Assembly: GCF_000518705.1 (NCBI RefSeq)
Contig: NZ_KI912483.1
Span: 17,754 to 74,676, forward strand
Direction of reading: 5' to 3'
Source of the DNA: Shewanella colwelliana ATCC 39565
GTDB taxonomy: Bacteria > Pseudomonadota > Gammaproteobacteria > Enterobacterales > Shewanellaceae
DNA length: 56,923 nucleotides
Shown: positions 43,607 through 51,983 of the stretch, piece after piece
How the letters are laid out: every line of letters begins with the position of its first letter
Position numbering within the stretch: the stretch's first letter is position 1
The notes under the pieces: generated by a model
Told to the model about the DNA's origin: nothing
Databases searched by the model: none
The model's input: only the letters and a program-made list of their open reading frames with translations
Made by a program: the position numbers and the translations under genes

Positions 43607-44961
43607 TGAAAAAGTTAATCTCTACAGCAATCGTTGCTGCAAGTTTATCATTAACAGCTGGTATGGTTAGTGCGGCTGACGCACCTAAAAACATCGATCA
43701 GCTACTTAAGCAAGTACAAACTGACCGTGCTAACGCTGCTAAAGTAAACAAGAAGCGTGAAGCTGAGTTCCAAGCGGAACGTGGCGACAAAGCAGCACTA
43801 CTTAAGCGTGAAAAATCTGCTCTTGCTGCTGAAGAACAGCGTGGCAAAGACCTTTCACAAGCTTTCGCTGACAACGAGCGTAAAATTGCTCAGTTAGAAG
43901 AAGACCGTAAAATTGCACAAGGTGACTTGGGTGAGATGTTCGGTGTTGTTAAAGGTGAAGCGGGTGATTTCGCTGGCAAGCTAGTGTCTTCAAACGTTAG
44001 TGCTCAGTTCCCTGGTCGTGACGCGTTTATCGCTGAACTTGGTGCTCGTAAAGAGCTACCAAAGATCGAAGAGCTAGAAAAGTTCTGGGAAGAGCAGCTA
44101 TTTGAAATGGCTGAGTCTGGTAAAGTTGTAACTTTCGATGCTTCAGTAACGGGTATCGACGGTAACGTAAACAACACTAAAGTAACTCGTGTTGGTGCTT
44201 ACAACCTGCTTGCTGATGGTCAATACGTTGTATACAACGCAGATTTAGGCCTGATTCAGCAGCTTTCACAGCAGCCTGGCGGCGAGCAAGTATCTAGCGT
44301 TAAGGCTTTCGAAGGCCAAACGTCAGGTATTCATAAGCTGTTTGTTGACCCTGCGCGTGGTGTACTACTAAACGTATTCACTCAAAAAGCTACAATCGAA
44401 GAGCGTATTGAAGCGGGTGGAACCATCGGTTACATCATTATCGCACTACTCGCTCTTGGTGCACTTATCTCTATCGAGCGTCTTATCACGCTATATGTTG
44501 TTGGTGCTAAAGTTAACGCACAGCGCAAAGATATTGAGAACCCAGGTGACAACCCACTTGGCCGTGTATTAAAAGCCTATCAAGACAACAAAGATGTAGA
44601 TGTTGAAACGTTAGAGCTGAAACTTGACGAAGCCATTCTGAAAGAAACACCAGCACTTGAAACACGCATCTCAATTATCAAGGTTCTTGCGGCTATCGCA
44701 CCTATGATGGGTCTTCTGGGTACGGTTACAGGTATGATTGCAACCTTCCAAAGCATTCAGTTGTTCGGTACGGGTGATCCTAAGCTAATGGCTGGTGGTA
44801 TCTCTATGGCACTTATGACGACTGTACAGGGTCTAGTTGCTGCACTACCGTTAATGCTGATGCATGCAATCGTTATTGCACGCAGCAAGTCAGTTGTTCA
44901 AATCCTTGAAGAGCAAAGTGCTGGTATTGTAGCTTCGCACGCTGAGAAGAGGAACGCCTAA
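43606..44961 (+). CDS. ttpC: TtpC-like ExbB/MotA/TolQ-family protein of the TonB2 system
   Basis: 451 residues, much longer than ordinary ExbB. A signal peptide (cleavage near 23) leads into a periplasmic coiled-coil region (about 25-270). The C-terminal half is ExbB-like with three membrane helices (TIGYIIIALLALGALISIERL; IKVLAAIAPMMGLLGTVTGM; VQGLVAALPLMLMHAIVIA). In Vibrio TtpC is the fourth component required for TonB2 function. It overlaps both neighbours by one base. Codon use is even and looks highly expressed. Confidence 0.92.
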   Translation: MKKLISTAIVAASLSLTAGMVSAADAPKNIDQLLKQVQTDRANAAKVNKKREAEFQAERGDKAALLKREKSALAAEEQRGKDLSQAFADNERKIAQLEEDRKIAQGDLGEMFGVVKGEAGDFAGKLVSSNVSAQFPGRDAFIAELGARKELPKIEELEKFWEEQLFEMAESGKVVTFDASVTGIDGNVNNTKVTRVGAYNLLADGQYVVYNADLGLIQQLSQQPGGEQVSSVKAFEGQTSGIHKLFVDPARGVLLNVFTQKATIEERIEAGGTIGYIIIALLALGALISIERLITLYVVGAKVNAQRKDIENPGDNPLGRVLKAYQDNKDVDVETLELKLDEAILKETPALETRISIIKVLAAIAPMMGLLGTVTGMIATFQSIQLFGTGDPKLMAGGISMALMTTVQGLVAALPLMLMHAIVIARSKSVVQILEEQSAGIVASHAEKRNA

Positions 44962-45488
44962 TGATGCTATACCTGATGGACATCTGGGATTCCGTCAGGG
45001 GCTTCATGGCCTCCGGAGGCGACGTCCTTTGGTTGGTTGCGGCAGTGCTATTCCTAATGTGGGTGTTAATGCTTGAGCGTTTTTGGTATCTCAATTTAAT
45101 TGCGCCAAAAGAGCATCAAGGCATTATCACTGCATGGAGTGAAAGAGAGGACTCTACCTCTTGGCACGCACACCGTATCCGTGAAGCTTGGGTATCCCAA
45201 GCGAAACAAGATATGAATGCTCGTATGCTGATTATCAAAACCTTAGTAGCAATCTGTCCTATGATAGGTCTACTAGGTACCGTAACCGGTATGATACAGG
45301 TATTCGATGTGATGGCAGTTCATGGGACGAGTAACGCTCGTATGATGGCAGCTGGTATTTCAATGGCAACCATGCCGACAATGGCGGGAATGGTCGCTGC
45401 GTTATCGGGAGTATTCTTTAGTACTCGCCTAGACGCAAAGATGAAGATCAGTATGGAAAAGCTAAAAGATAGCCTGCCACACCACTAG
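44961..45488 (+). CDS. exbB: ExbB2, proton-channel subunit of TonB2
   Basis: A 175-residue short ExbB with the MotA/TolQ/ExbB domain: helix GGDVLWLVAAVLFLMWVLML, then AICPMIGLLGTVTGMIQVFDVM and TMAGMVAALSGVFFSTRL, which contain the conserved channel Thr/Pro/Gly residues. With ExbD it converts proton flow into force on TonB. The start overlaps the ttpC stop. The TtpC protein upstream repeats the same core. Confidence 0.93.
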   Translation: MMLYLMDIWDSVRGFMASGGDVLWLVAAVLFLMWVLMLERFWYLNLIAPKEHQGIITAWSEREDSTSWHAHRIREAWVSQAKQDMNARMLIIKTLVAICPMIGLLGTVTGMIQVFDVMAVHGTSNARMMAAGISMATMPTMAGMVAALSGVFFSTRLDAKMKISMEKLKDSLPHH

Positions 45489-45501
45489 AGAGAGATTGAA
45501 C

Positions 45502-45906
45502 ATGGCACGTAAAAAGCATTCAAGTATAGAAGAAGAAGCACAAATTGATATGACACCGATGCTCGACATCGTGTTTATCATGTTGATCTTCTTTATCGTA
45601 ACAACGTCGTTCATTAAGCCATCTGGTCTTGACTATAACAAGCCAGAAGCTTCTCAAGCGACAACTCAGAAGTCTGCAAACATCTTTATCGGTGTAAGCA
45701 AGACAGGCGTAATTAAGATGGAAAACCGTCAGGTTGACATCGAGCGTGTAACGGCAAACGTAGAACGTATGTTAGCTGAATCACCTGAAGCGGCTGTATT
45801 GATTGAAGCAGATAAAGAAGCTGAACATGGCCTAGTAGTTAAGGTTATGGACAACGTGAAGAAAGCAGGTATCAATAAGATTTCGGTATCAGCGGGGAAA
45901 GACTAA
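45502..45906 (+). CDS. exbD: ExbD2, TonB2 energising subunit
   Basis: A 134-residue ExbD/TolR protein. The N-terminal cytoplasmic tail is MARKKHSSIEEEAQIDMTPM. One membrane helix contains the essential Asp (MLDIVFIMLIFFIVTTSF) and a periplasmic domain follows. I chose the ATG at 45502, after AGAGAGATT. A TTG two codons upstream is in frame. It sits 13 nt after exbB and 1 nt before tonB. Confidence 0.94.
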   Translation: MARKKHSSIEEEAQIDMTPMLDIVFIMLIFFIVTTSFIKPSGLDYNKPEASQATTQKSANIFIGVSKTGVIKMENRQVDIERVTANVERMLAESPEAAVLIEADKEAEHGLVVKVMDNVKKAGINKISVSAGKD

Positions 45907-45907
45907 T

Positions 45908-46525
45908 ATGCTGAGAGGAATAGTATCATTATTAGTTGGTGGTGCTGTTACTTTTGCCCTGTTTGTTTTCATGGCCTTCTTGGTCAGTGGCGGCGCCAAG
46001 CGCGCCGACACTGCAACTGATTCTCCAGTAATTGAGATCAGTATGGATAAACAGGATACAAAAGTGCAGGACAAGCCTAGGGTAAAGCCTAAGCCACCTA
46101 CACCGCCTGAGCAGCCACCTTTGCCTGATACGCCGCCACCAGATAGCTCATCTGACATCGACACTAACATGTCGTTTAACATGAGTGGTGTGGTAGCTGG
46201 CGGAGCAAGTACTGGCTTCAAGCTTGGTAACATGATGACACGTGATGGTGACGCAACACCTATCGTTCGTATTGAGCCTCAGTATCCAATTGCTGCAGCT
46301 CGTGATGGTAAAGAAGGTTGGGTACAACTTAGCTTTACGATTAACGAACTTGGTGGTGTTGAAGACGTTCAAGTTATCAAAGCAGAACCAAAGCGTGTTT
46401 TCGATAAAGAAGCGAAACGTGCGCTTAAAAAGTGGAAGTACAAGCCAAAGATTGTTGACGGTAAAGCCCTTAAACAACCAGGCATGACAGTACAACTCGA
46501 CTTTAAACTAGATGGAGGCAAATAA
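45908..46525 (+). CDS. tonB: TonB2, energy transducer
   Basis: A 205-residue protein. The N-terminal membrane anchor (about 5-27) lacks the long tail of TonB1. A proline-rich spacer follows (KPRVKPKPPTPPEQPPLPDT). The C-terminal TonB domain has VRIEPQYPIAAARDGKEGWV and KRALKKWKYKPKIVDGKAL, with the conserved YP-x-A-A motif that contacts receptors. It transmits force to outer-membrane receptors, plausibly including those at 35301-41258. Confidence 0.94.
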   Translation: MLRGIVSLLVGGAVTFALFVFMAFLVSGGAKRADTATDSPVIEISMDKQDTKVQDKPRVKPKPPTPPEQPPLPDTPPPDSSSDIDTNMSFNMSGVVAGGASTGFKLGNMMTRDGDATPIVRIEPQYPIAAARDGKEGWVQLSFTINELGGVEDVQVIKAEPKRVFDKEAKRALKKWKYKPKIVDGKALKQPGMTVQLDFKLDGGK

Positions 46526-47778
46526 TGATGCAAAAAGTTAATACTCTTGCAGCAGCTCTTTTGCTTACTATCGGTGGTAGTCTAGTGACTGCGCCAATGG
46601 CGTACGCTGCGGCAGAAAAGTGCCCAATTGACAAGCGCCAATCTAAAGCGGTTGGGCAAAGCTCTGCAAAGAAAGTACAAAAATCTTTTGAAGCATATCA
46701 AGAAGGCAATATTGACGGTGCTATCGCCATTTTGCTTGAAGCTGATCCCCGTGATGCATTTGATAAGGCGTACATTGCCCGTATGTTGGGTAACTTTTAC
46801 GCTGAAAAGAATCAGATGGGTACTGCAATTAAGTATCTTAAGACTGCAGTAGATGCTGATATTCTTGGTGGTACCGATCACGGTGCAACCTTGCGCTTAT
46901 ACGCCGACTTGTTGATTCAAGAGAAAAAGTTCAAAGAATCAATTCCTTACTACTATGAGTGGATGAAGTTTACCTGTAAAGAAGATGCACAAGTGTATCG
47001 TCGTATCGGTATTGCTTATTCTGAACTTAAAGAGTGGGACAAAGTTCTGCAAGTTGTCGATAAAGGTCTTTCTGTTAGTACTAAACCTGACAAAGGTTTG
47101 TACCAGATGAAGCTAACCGCTTATTTCAATAAGAAAGATTATAAGAATGCCGTTAAAGTACTCGAGACTATGGTGCCATTGTTCCAACAAGATGGTCGCC
47201 TGTGGGTACAGTTAGCGCAGTTCTATTTGATGACTGAAAGCTATGATAAATCGTTAGCAACTTATGATTTAGCTTATAAGAATGGATTTTTAGAGACGGC
47301 GGGTAACATTACTCGTTTATCTCAGCTTTTAGCACAAAATGGTTCGCCATACCGTGCAGCTAAAATCTATGAAAAGCATATGAAAAGCGGCCTAATCAAA
47401 GAAGACGAGAAAACGCTCTCTATTCTTGGTGGTTTCTATCATAACGCTAAAGAGTTAAAGGAAGCGGCGAGTTATTACGGTAAAGCAGCTGCAGTCAATA
47501 ATGACGGTAAGCTTTACTTAAAGCAGGCACGTCTACTCACTTTGCAAGAAAAGCATAAGGATGCGATTCCTGTGCTTAAGAAAGCGCTTGCTGCTGGTGA
47601 CGTGAGTAAAGGTGAAGTTGAGTTCGAATTGGCTCTCGCTTATCTTGGTACCAAGCAATACAAAGCAGCGTATAACGCTTGCTTGAAAGCTGCCAAGGAT
47701 GAGAAAACTAAGCGTACTGCAAATAGCTACCTAGCATATATTAAAGAAAAGGCACGTATTTATAACGTAGCACTTTAA
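46525..47778 (+). CDS. TPR-repeat periplasmic protein of the TonB2 cluster
   Basis: A 417-residue secreted protein: signal peptide with cleavage near 28 (VTAPMAYA-AAEK), then repeated helical pairs fitting tetratricopeptide repeats (for example KAYIARMLGNFYAEKNQMGT and GRLWVQLAQFYLMTESYDKS). Such a gene ends TonB2 clusters in Shewanella and Vibrio relatives, suggesting a scaffold in the periplasm. The ATG at 46525 overlaps the tonB stop by one base. A strong terminator follows. Confidence 0.88.
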   Translation: MMQKVNTLAAALLLTIGGSLVTAPMAYAAAEKCPIDKRQSKAVGQSSAKKVQKSFEAYQEGNIDGAIAILLEADPRDAFDKAYIARMLGNFYAEKNQMGTAIKYLKTAVDADILGGTDHGATLRLYADLLIQEKKFKESIPYYYEWMKFTCKEDAQVYRRIGIAYSELKEWDKVLQVVDKGLSVSTKPDKGLYQMKLTAYFNKKDYKNAVKVLETMVPLFQQDGRLWVQLAQFYLMTESYDKSLATYDLAYKNGFLETAGNITRLSQLLAQNGSPYRAAKIYEKHMKSGLIKEDEKTLSILGGFYHNAKELKEAASYYGKAAAVNNDGKLYLKQARLLTLQEKHKDAIPVLKKALAAGDVSKGEVEFELALAYLGTKQYKAAYNACLKAAKDEKTKRTANSYLAYIKEKARIYNVAL

Positions 47779-47789
47779 ATTTAATTGCT

Positions 47790-47819
47790 AAAAAAGCCCC
47801 TTGATAGGGGCTTTTTTTA
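47790..47819 (+). terminator. terminator of the TonB2 operon
   Basis: AAAAAAGCCCC-TTGATA-GGGGCTTTTTTT hairpin. It is close to symmetrical and so may also serve the convergent gene at 47837-48352. Confidence 0.93.
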
Positions 47820-47836
47820 TGCCGAATTTTGAGTGG

Positions 47837-48352
47837 TTATTGCAGGGTAAGGCTGCGAACTTGCACATGCTTATCTTTAAGCAACTCTAATTCACTACTG
47901 AGTAGCTTTACATCTTCAAACAGGTTTTCAATATTGAGCTCGTTGACTGGTTGGCATACACAAGCGGCAAGTTCATAGTCGATATGGCTGGCATGCTTGC
48001 GTCGATACTCAAGATTAAACTCCTCGATTTTTTGCTCTATGCGAGCGATAACCGTTTGGGTGCCGACTTCGTCAATGTTAAATAGTCCAAGGGCGAAGTT
48101 ATCTTGATTGAGTCTTGCAACCATATCGGTTGTGCGTAGTATCGCTTCTTGCACCTGTTTCATAAACAATTCAAGTAAATGAGGTTGCTTAACTGTTTCA
48201 TGTATGTGTGGGCAAAGATACAATAGGGCTAAACTCTGGTTGTCTCTGATATGCCGATGCCATTCGCGATTAAAGACCTCCATAAAATAGGTTTGGTTAT
48301 AGACGCCAGTTTCGGGGTCTCTAAACCCCGAGTTACGAAATGAATAGATCAT
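47837..48352 (-). CDS. degenerate GGDEF-domain protein
   Basis: A 171-residue single-domain protein with the GGDEF fold pattern. DPETGVYNQTYFMEVFNREW matches the DxLTGLxNRR start of diguanylate cyclases, SLALLYLCPH the first core strand, and RLNQDNFALGLFN aligns with R-x-GGDEF-A. The signature reads NQDNF and the metal-binding acidic residues are not retained, so cyclase activity is unlikely. It has no sensor domain or membrane segment. It could be a c-di-GMP or protein-interaction module. It is convergent with the TonB2 operon and divergent from the DUF885 gene. Confidence 0.75.
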   Translation of the reverse strand: MIYSFRNSGFRDPETGVYNQTYFMEVFNREWHRHIRDNQSLALLYLCPHIHETVKQPHLLELFMKQVQEAILRTTDMVARLNQDNFALGLFNIDEVGTQTVIARIEQKIEEFNLEYRRKHASHIDYELAACVCQPVNELNIENLFEDVKLLSSELELLKDKHVQVRSLTLQ

Positions 48353-48431
48353 TGGCTAGTTCCTCTCATGCACCTATTGATAAGTATAGAAAACAACAAG
48401 CAATTGAACAGAATATGAAGGATATAAAATA

Positions 48432-50261
48432 ATGAACAAAACCTTTATCGCGCTATCTGTCGCTGCAGGCCTAGCGTTAGCGGGTTGTAGTGAAGCACCA
48501 CAAAACTCCACGGAAACGCAAACTAGCGCGAAAACATCTGTAGAAACAGGTGTTACGCAAACTGCTGAACAGGCTTACCTAGCCCTAGTTGAACGCTACT
48601 TTCAAGATACGCTTAAGCTAGAACCTATTTATGCCACGTTTGTAGGTGTCAACGATTATAACGATCAGTTCGGCGGCTCACTGACCGAAGATTATTTAAA
48701 GCAGCGTCATGATCTAAATACGCGCTACCTAAAGGCTGTAAAAGCGATTGACCGTCAAGCGCTACCAGCAGCATTACAGCTTAGCTATGACATGTTCACT
48801 TATGACAGAAACGTCGCGCTGACCTCAGAGACCTTCCCTGAACACTTTATGCCAATGAATCAGTTTTACAGCACGGTCATTAGCATGGTTCAGCTCGGTA
48901 GTGGCGAAAGCGCCCAACCGTTCAATACCGTTGAAGACTACAATAATTGGTTGTCGCGTTTAACCGGTTTTATTGAGTGGACTAAGCTAGCGCAAATTCG
49001 AATGGATGAAGGGATTGCAAGCAAGGTTGTACTGCCGCGCGTTTTGGTTGAACGTATTATTCCTCAACTTGAGGCACAATTAGTGACATCGCCGCAGGAA
49101 AGCTTGTTCTATGCACCAATCAATAATCTACCCGATGATTTTAGTGATGCAGATAAACAAGCGGTTACCGACGCCTACAGCAAATTGATTGCAGAGCAGC
49201 TGTTACCAGCACTGACTCAACTAAAGCACTATTTCGAACAAACCTATCTACCCGTGGCGCGAGCAAGTGACGGTTGGTGGGGGCTCCCTAACGGTAAAGT
49301 GTGGTATCAGCATTTAGCCAACTCGCACACGACGACAACAATGCCTGTGGATGAGATCCATCTGGTGGGCTTGTCTGAAGTTGCACGTATTTTGGCTGAA
49401 ATGGACAAGGTTCGTCAGCAAGTCGGCTTCGAAGGTGATTTAAGCGCCTTTTTTGCATCACTTTCTTCAGAGCCGCAGTATTTCTTTGACGAACGTCAGG
49501 GGCTTATTGATGGTTATATGACGTTGAAAGATAAGATTAATGCCGAGTTACCTAAATACTTCAATGTGATGCCTAAAGCAGATTACGTGGTTAAGCCGGT
49601 AGAAAGCTTCCGAGAGCAGTCTGCTGCAGGCGCGTCTTACGAGTCGCCAGCGGTTGATGGGTCACGTCCTGGGGTGTTTTATATCAACACCTACAACCTT
49701 AAAGCACAACCTAAGTGGGGCATGACCACCTTGTCTCTGCATGAGGCTGCACCAGGTCATCACTTCCAAATTGCTATCAAGCAAGAGCTTACTGGCGTGC
49801 CAGAATTTCAGCGCTTTGGTGGATATACGGCATTTGAAGAGGGTTGGGCGCTGTACGCTGAATATCTAGGAATCGAAATGGGCCTATTTAATGACCCGTA
49901 TCAATACTTCGGTAAACTGTCAGACGAAATGCTCCGTGCCATGCGTCTAGTGGTCGACACCGGTCTGCATGCCAAAGGGTGGAGTCGTGAACAAGCGATT
50001 CAATACATGAAAGATAATTCGCCAATGGCAGAATCTGACATTGTTGCTGAAGTCGAACGTTATATGGCGATTCCGGGACAGGCTTTGTCGTATAAAGTGG
50101 GCCAGTTGAAGATCTTATCACTGCGTGCAGAAGCGGAAGCGGCCCTTGGTGATAAGTTTGATCTGAAAGGGTTCCATGACCAAATATTAACCTCTGGTTC
50201 ATTGCCTATGGCGGTGATGGAGCGAAAAATCCATCAGTGGATCGCAGCGCAGAAAGCTTAA
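48432..50261 (+). CDS. DUF885 family lipoprotein, predicted zinc peptidase
   Basis: A 609-residue protein with a lipobox at LALAGC (Cys19) after a short hydrophobic signal. The DUF885 domain contains LHEAAPGHHFQ, an HExxxGHH zinc-site motif, followed by the downstream glutamate region FEEGWALYAEYLG, as in gluzincin-like peptidases. Shewanella genomes usually carry several such lipoproteins. The natural substrate is unknown. The ATG follows GAAGGATAT. A terminator follows at 50291. Confidence 0.9.
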   Translation: MNKTFIALSVAAGLALAGCSEAPQNSTETQTSAKTSVETGVTQTAEQAYLALVERYFQDTLKLEPIYATFVGVNDYNDQFGGSLTEDYLKQRHDLNTRYLKAVKAIDRQALPAALQLSYDMFTYDRNVALTSETFPEHFMPMNQFYSTVISMVQLGSGESAQPFNTVEDYNNWLSRLTGFIEWTKLAQIRMDEGIASKVVLPRVLVERIIPQLEAQLVTSPQESLFYAPINNLPDDFSDADKQAVTDAYSKLIAEQLLPALTQLKHYFEQTYLPVARASDGWWGLPNGKVWYQHLANSHTTTTMPVDEIHLVGLSEVARILAEMDKVRQQVGFEGDLSAFFASLSSEPQYFFDERQGLIDGYMTLKDKINAELPKYFNVMPKADYVVKPVESFREQSAAGASYESPAVDGSRPGVFYINTYNLKAQPKWGMTTLSLHEAAPGHHFQIAIKQELTGVPEFQRFGGYTAFEEGWALYAEYLGIEMGLFNDPYQYFGKLSDEMLRAMRLVVDTGLHAKGWSREQAIQYMKDNSPMAESDIVAEVERYMAIPGQALSYKVGQLKILSLRAEAEAALGDKFDLKGFHDQILTSGSLPMAVMERKIHQWIAAQKA

Positions 50262-50290
50262 GGGATAAAACCTTGTTTTAACGCTTTTTA

Positions 50291-50329
50291 AACCCAGCAA
50301 ATGTTTTATACTTGCTGGGTTTTATTTTT
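50291..50329 (+). terminator. terminator after the DUF885 gene
   Basis: ACCCAGCAA and TTGCTGGGT pair, followed by TTTATTTTTA. Confidence 0.88.
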
Positions 50330-50359
50330 ATCTATTTTCGGGAAGTTTAGGAGCGCAAA

Positions 50360-50638
50360 ATGGTACAAGCAACAGCACGTCACTTATTAGTTAGCAGCGA
50401 AGAGCAGTGTGAACAATTGAAGCAGCAGATCCTTGAAGGTGCAGATTTTGGCGAAGTCGCTAAGGCAAACTCTTCTTGCCCATCTGGTGCTCAAGGTGGT
50501 GACCTAGGTTCTTTTGGCCCAGGTATGATGGTACGTGAATTTGACGAAGTGGTATTTAGTGCGCCACTTAATGAAGTACAAGGTCCTGTAAAAACTCAGT
50601 TTGGTTATCACTTACTTGAAGTGACCAGCCGCGGTTAA
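50360..50638 (+). CDS. ppiC: parvulin-type peptidyl-prolyl isomerase (PpiC)
   Basis: A 92-residue stand-alone parvulin, the size of E. coli PpiC (93), with no signal peptide and so cytoplasmic. Family features are ARHLLVSSEEQCEQLK, FGEVAKANSSCPSGAQGGDL, the FGPGMMV loop, and GPVKTQFGYHLLEV at the C-terminus. The ATG follows TAGGAGCG. Its stop shares one base with the next start (TAATG). Confidence 0.94.
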   Translation: MVQATARHLLVSSEEQCEQLKQQILEGADFGEVAKANSSCPSGAQGGDLGSFGPGMMVREFDEVVFSAPLNEVQGPVKTQFGYHLLEVTSRG

Positions 50639-51189
50639 TGCTGGACACTGCAATGCTTGAACTCTATACCGACAGGTTAAAAATCCGATCATTGCAGCGG
50701 GCGGATTGGCAGGTTTTCTTGTCAATCCACCAAGATCTTGAGCTTAATCAATTTGTAAGACGGCCGGACAGTATCCAGGCTATCAGTGATAAGTTTGAAG
50801 CGCGGTTATTACCGTGGTTATTTGACTCTGGTGATTGGTTAACCCTCACTATCGAAGAGATAGACACAGGTAACATTATCGGCTTTACTGGGCTTTATGC
50901 CAGCAACGTCGATTTAGGGCACGCAGAGGTTGGCTATATGCTTAGTCAGGCGGGTCAAGGTCAAGGTTATGCGACTGAGAGCTTAGCGGCAGTGATTGAC
51001 TGGGCTAGCTTGTCTCATCAAGTGTATAAGTTTATTGGTTTGTGTGCCACGGAAAATCGAGCATCGGTTCGGGTGCTAGAAAAATGTGGTTTTCAGCTTG
51101 AAGGGGTGTTACGTCACAATTACAGAATCGATGACCGCTGGATTGATGATTGTTGTTTTGGCTTATTAACCCATGAACGTGCACTCTAG
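50638..51189 (+). CDS. GNAT acetyltransferase, RimJ/RimL type
   Basis: A 183-residue N-acetyltransferase. It has the family start LYTDRLKIRSLQRAD, the acetyl-CoA pyrophosphate-binding region GYMLSQAGQGQGYATES, and the C-terminal ENRASVRVLEKCGFQLEGVL typical of RimJ/RimL relatives, which acetylate ribosomal protein N-termini or small molecules. The specific target is unknown. The start at 50638 overlaps the ppiC stop; ATG at 50653 (MLELYTDRL) is an equally good alternative. Confidence 0.88.
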   Translation: MLDTAMLELYTDRLKIRSLQRADWQVFLSIHQDLELNQFVRRPDSIQAISDKFEARLLPWLFDSGDWLTLTIEEIDTGNIIGFTGLYASNVDLGHAEVGYMLSQAGQGQGYATESLAAVIDWASLSHQVYKFIGLCATENRASVRVLEKCGFQLEGVLRHNYRIDDRWIDDCCFGLLTHERAL

Positions 51190-51239
51190 CGTATCAGTGT
51201 TATAATCGCGTCGATCTCATTTTGAAAAGGTACACTAGT

Positions 51240-51473
51240 GTGACTACAGCATCACAAACCCTTGCATTGTTGCCAGGTGAAGAGTTTATTGAGCTCTATA
51301 AAGTATTAAAAGTACAATCCATGACTGGTGGTGGTGGCGAAGCGAAATTCGTTATCAGTGAAGGTATGGTGACCGTAGACGGTGAAGTTGAAACGCGTAA
51401 ACGTAAAAAAGTGATCGCTGGGCAAGTGGTGAGCTTTAATGACGAAAGCGTGACCATTGTTGCGGCAGACTAG
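51240..51473 (+). CDS. ybcJ: S4-domain RNA-binding protein, YbcJ family
   Basis: A 77-residue protein: IELYKVLKVQSMTGGGGEAK then VTVDGEVETRKRKKVIAGQVV, the YbcJ-type S4 fold that binds RNA. I chose GTG at 51240, 9 nt after AAAAGG, which gives MTTASQTLALLPGEEF. A TTG six codons upstream has no ribosome-binding site. A perfect TATAAT lies at 51201-51206 and may be its own promoter. Biological role not established. Confidence 0.88.
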   Translation: MTTASQTLALLPGEEFIELYKVLKVQSMTGGGGEAKFVISEGMVTVDGEVETRKRKKVIAGQVVSFNDESVTIVAAD

Positions 51474-51495
51474 TTTCTAAATATTGGAGTTTACA

Positions 51496-51882
51496 ATGCA
51501 ATTTCCAGATGATGACAATGGCAAAATGCTAGCGGCAATGGCCGATGCTGGTATTGATTTAACGAAAGCGCTTGATGTTGATTTCTTCCTCGTCTTTGAT
51601 GATCAACGAGACGCTGAGTCTGCGGCCGAAGAGTTAACCAAATCAGAGCTTGAAGGCGAGATGGAGTTGCATCTCAACGATGATGTGGGCAAATGGGAAC
51701 TCATCGTGTGTGTCAACATGGTGCCTGACTACAACGCCATTGTTGAACAAGAAGTTGAGCTCAATAGCTTTGCCGCCGAGTTTGGCGGTGCCACAGATGG
51801 ATGGGGCGTAATGCAACATCAAGAGGGCGATGACGAATTTGCCGATGATGAGCACGAGTGCAGCGACGATTGTAAACACTAA
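51496..51882 (+). CDS. rraB: RraB, regulator of ribonuclease E activity B
   Basis: A 128-residue acidic protein of the RraB family. E. coli RraB binds RNase E and changes its cleavage pattern. Features include MQFPDDDNGKMLAAMADAGI, FFLVFDDQRDAESAAEEL, GKWELIVCVNMVP and the very acidic tail ending in Cys/His residues (HECSDDCKH). I chose the ATG at 51496, after TTGGAG. It lies 22 nt after ybcJ and is followed by a strong terminator. Confidence 0.93.
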   Translation: MQFPDDDNGKMLAAMADAGIDLTKALDVDFFLVFDDQRDAESAAEELTKSELEGEMELHLNDDVGKWELIVCVNMVPDYNAIVEQEVELNSFAAEFGGATDGWGVMQHQEGDDEFADDEHECSDDCKH

Positions 51883-51894
51883 TGCGATATTGAA

Positions 51895-51927
51895 TAAAAA
51901 AGGCCACTAGTATTAGTGGCTTTTTTA
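51895..51927 (+). terminator. terminator after rraB
   Basis: AAAAAAGGCCACTA and TAGTGGCTTTTTTA form a near-symmetric hairpin. Confidence 0.92.
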
Positions 51928-51983
51928 TACTTCAAATTCAGCATTTATCAGATGTATAGCAATTGCCACTAAGGGAGAAAAGA

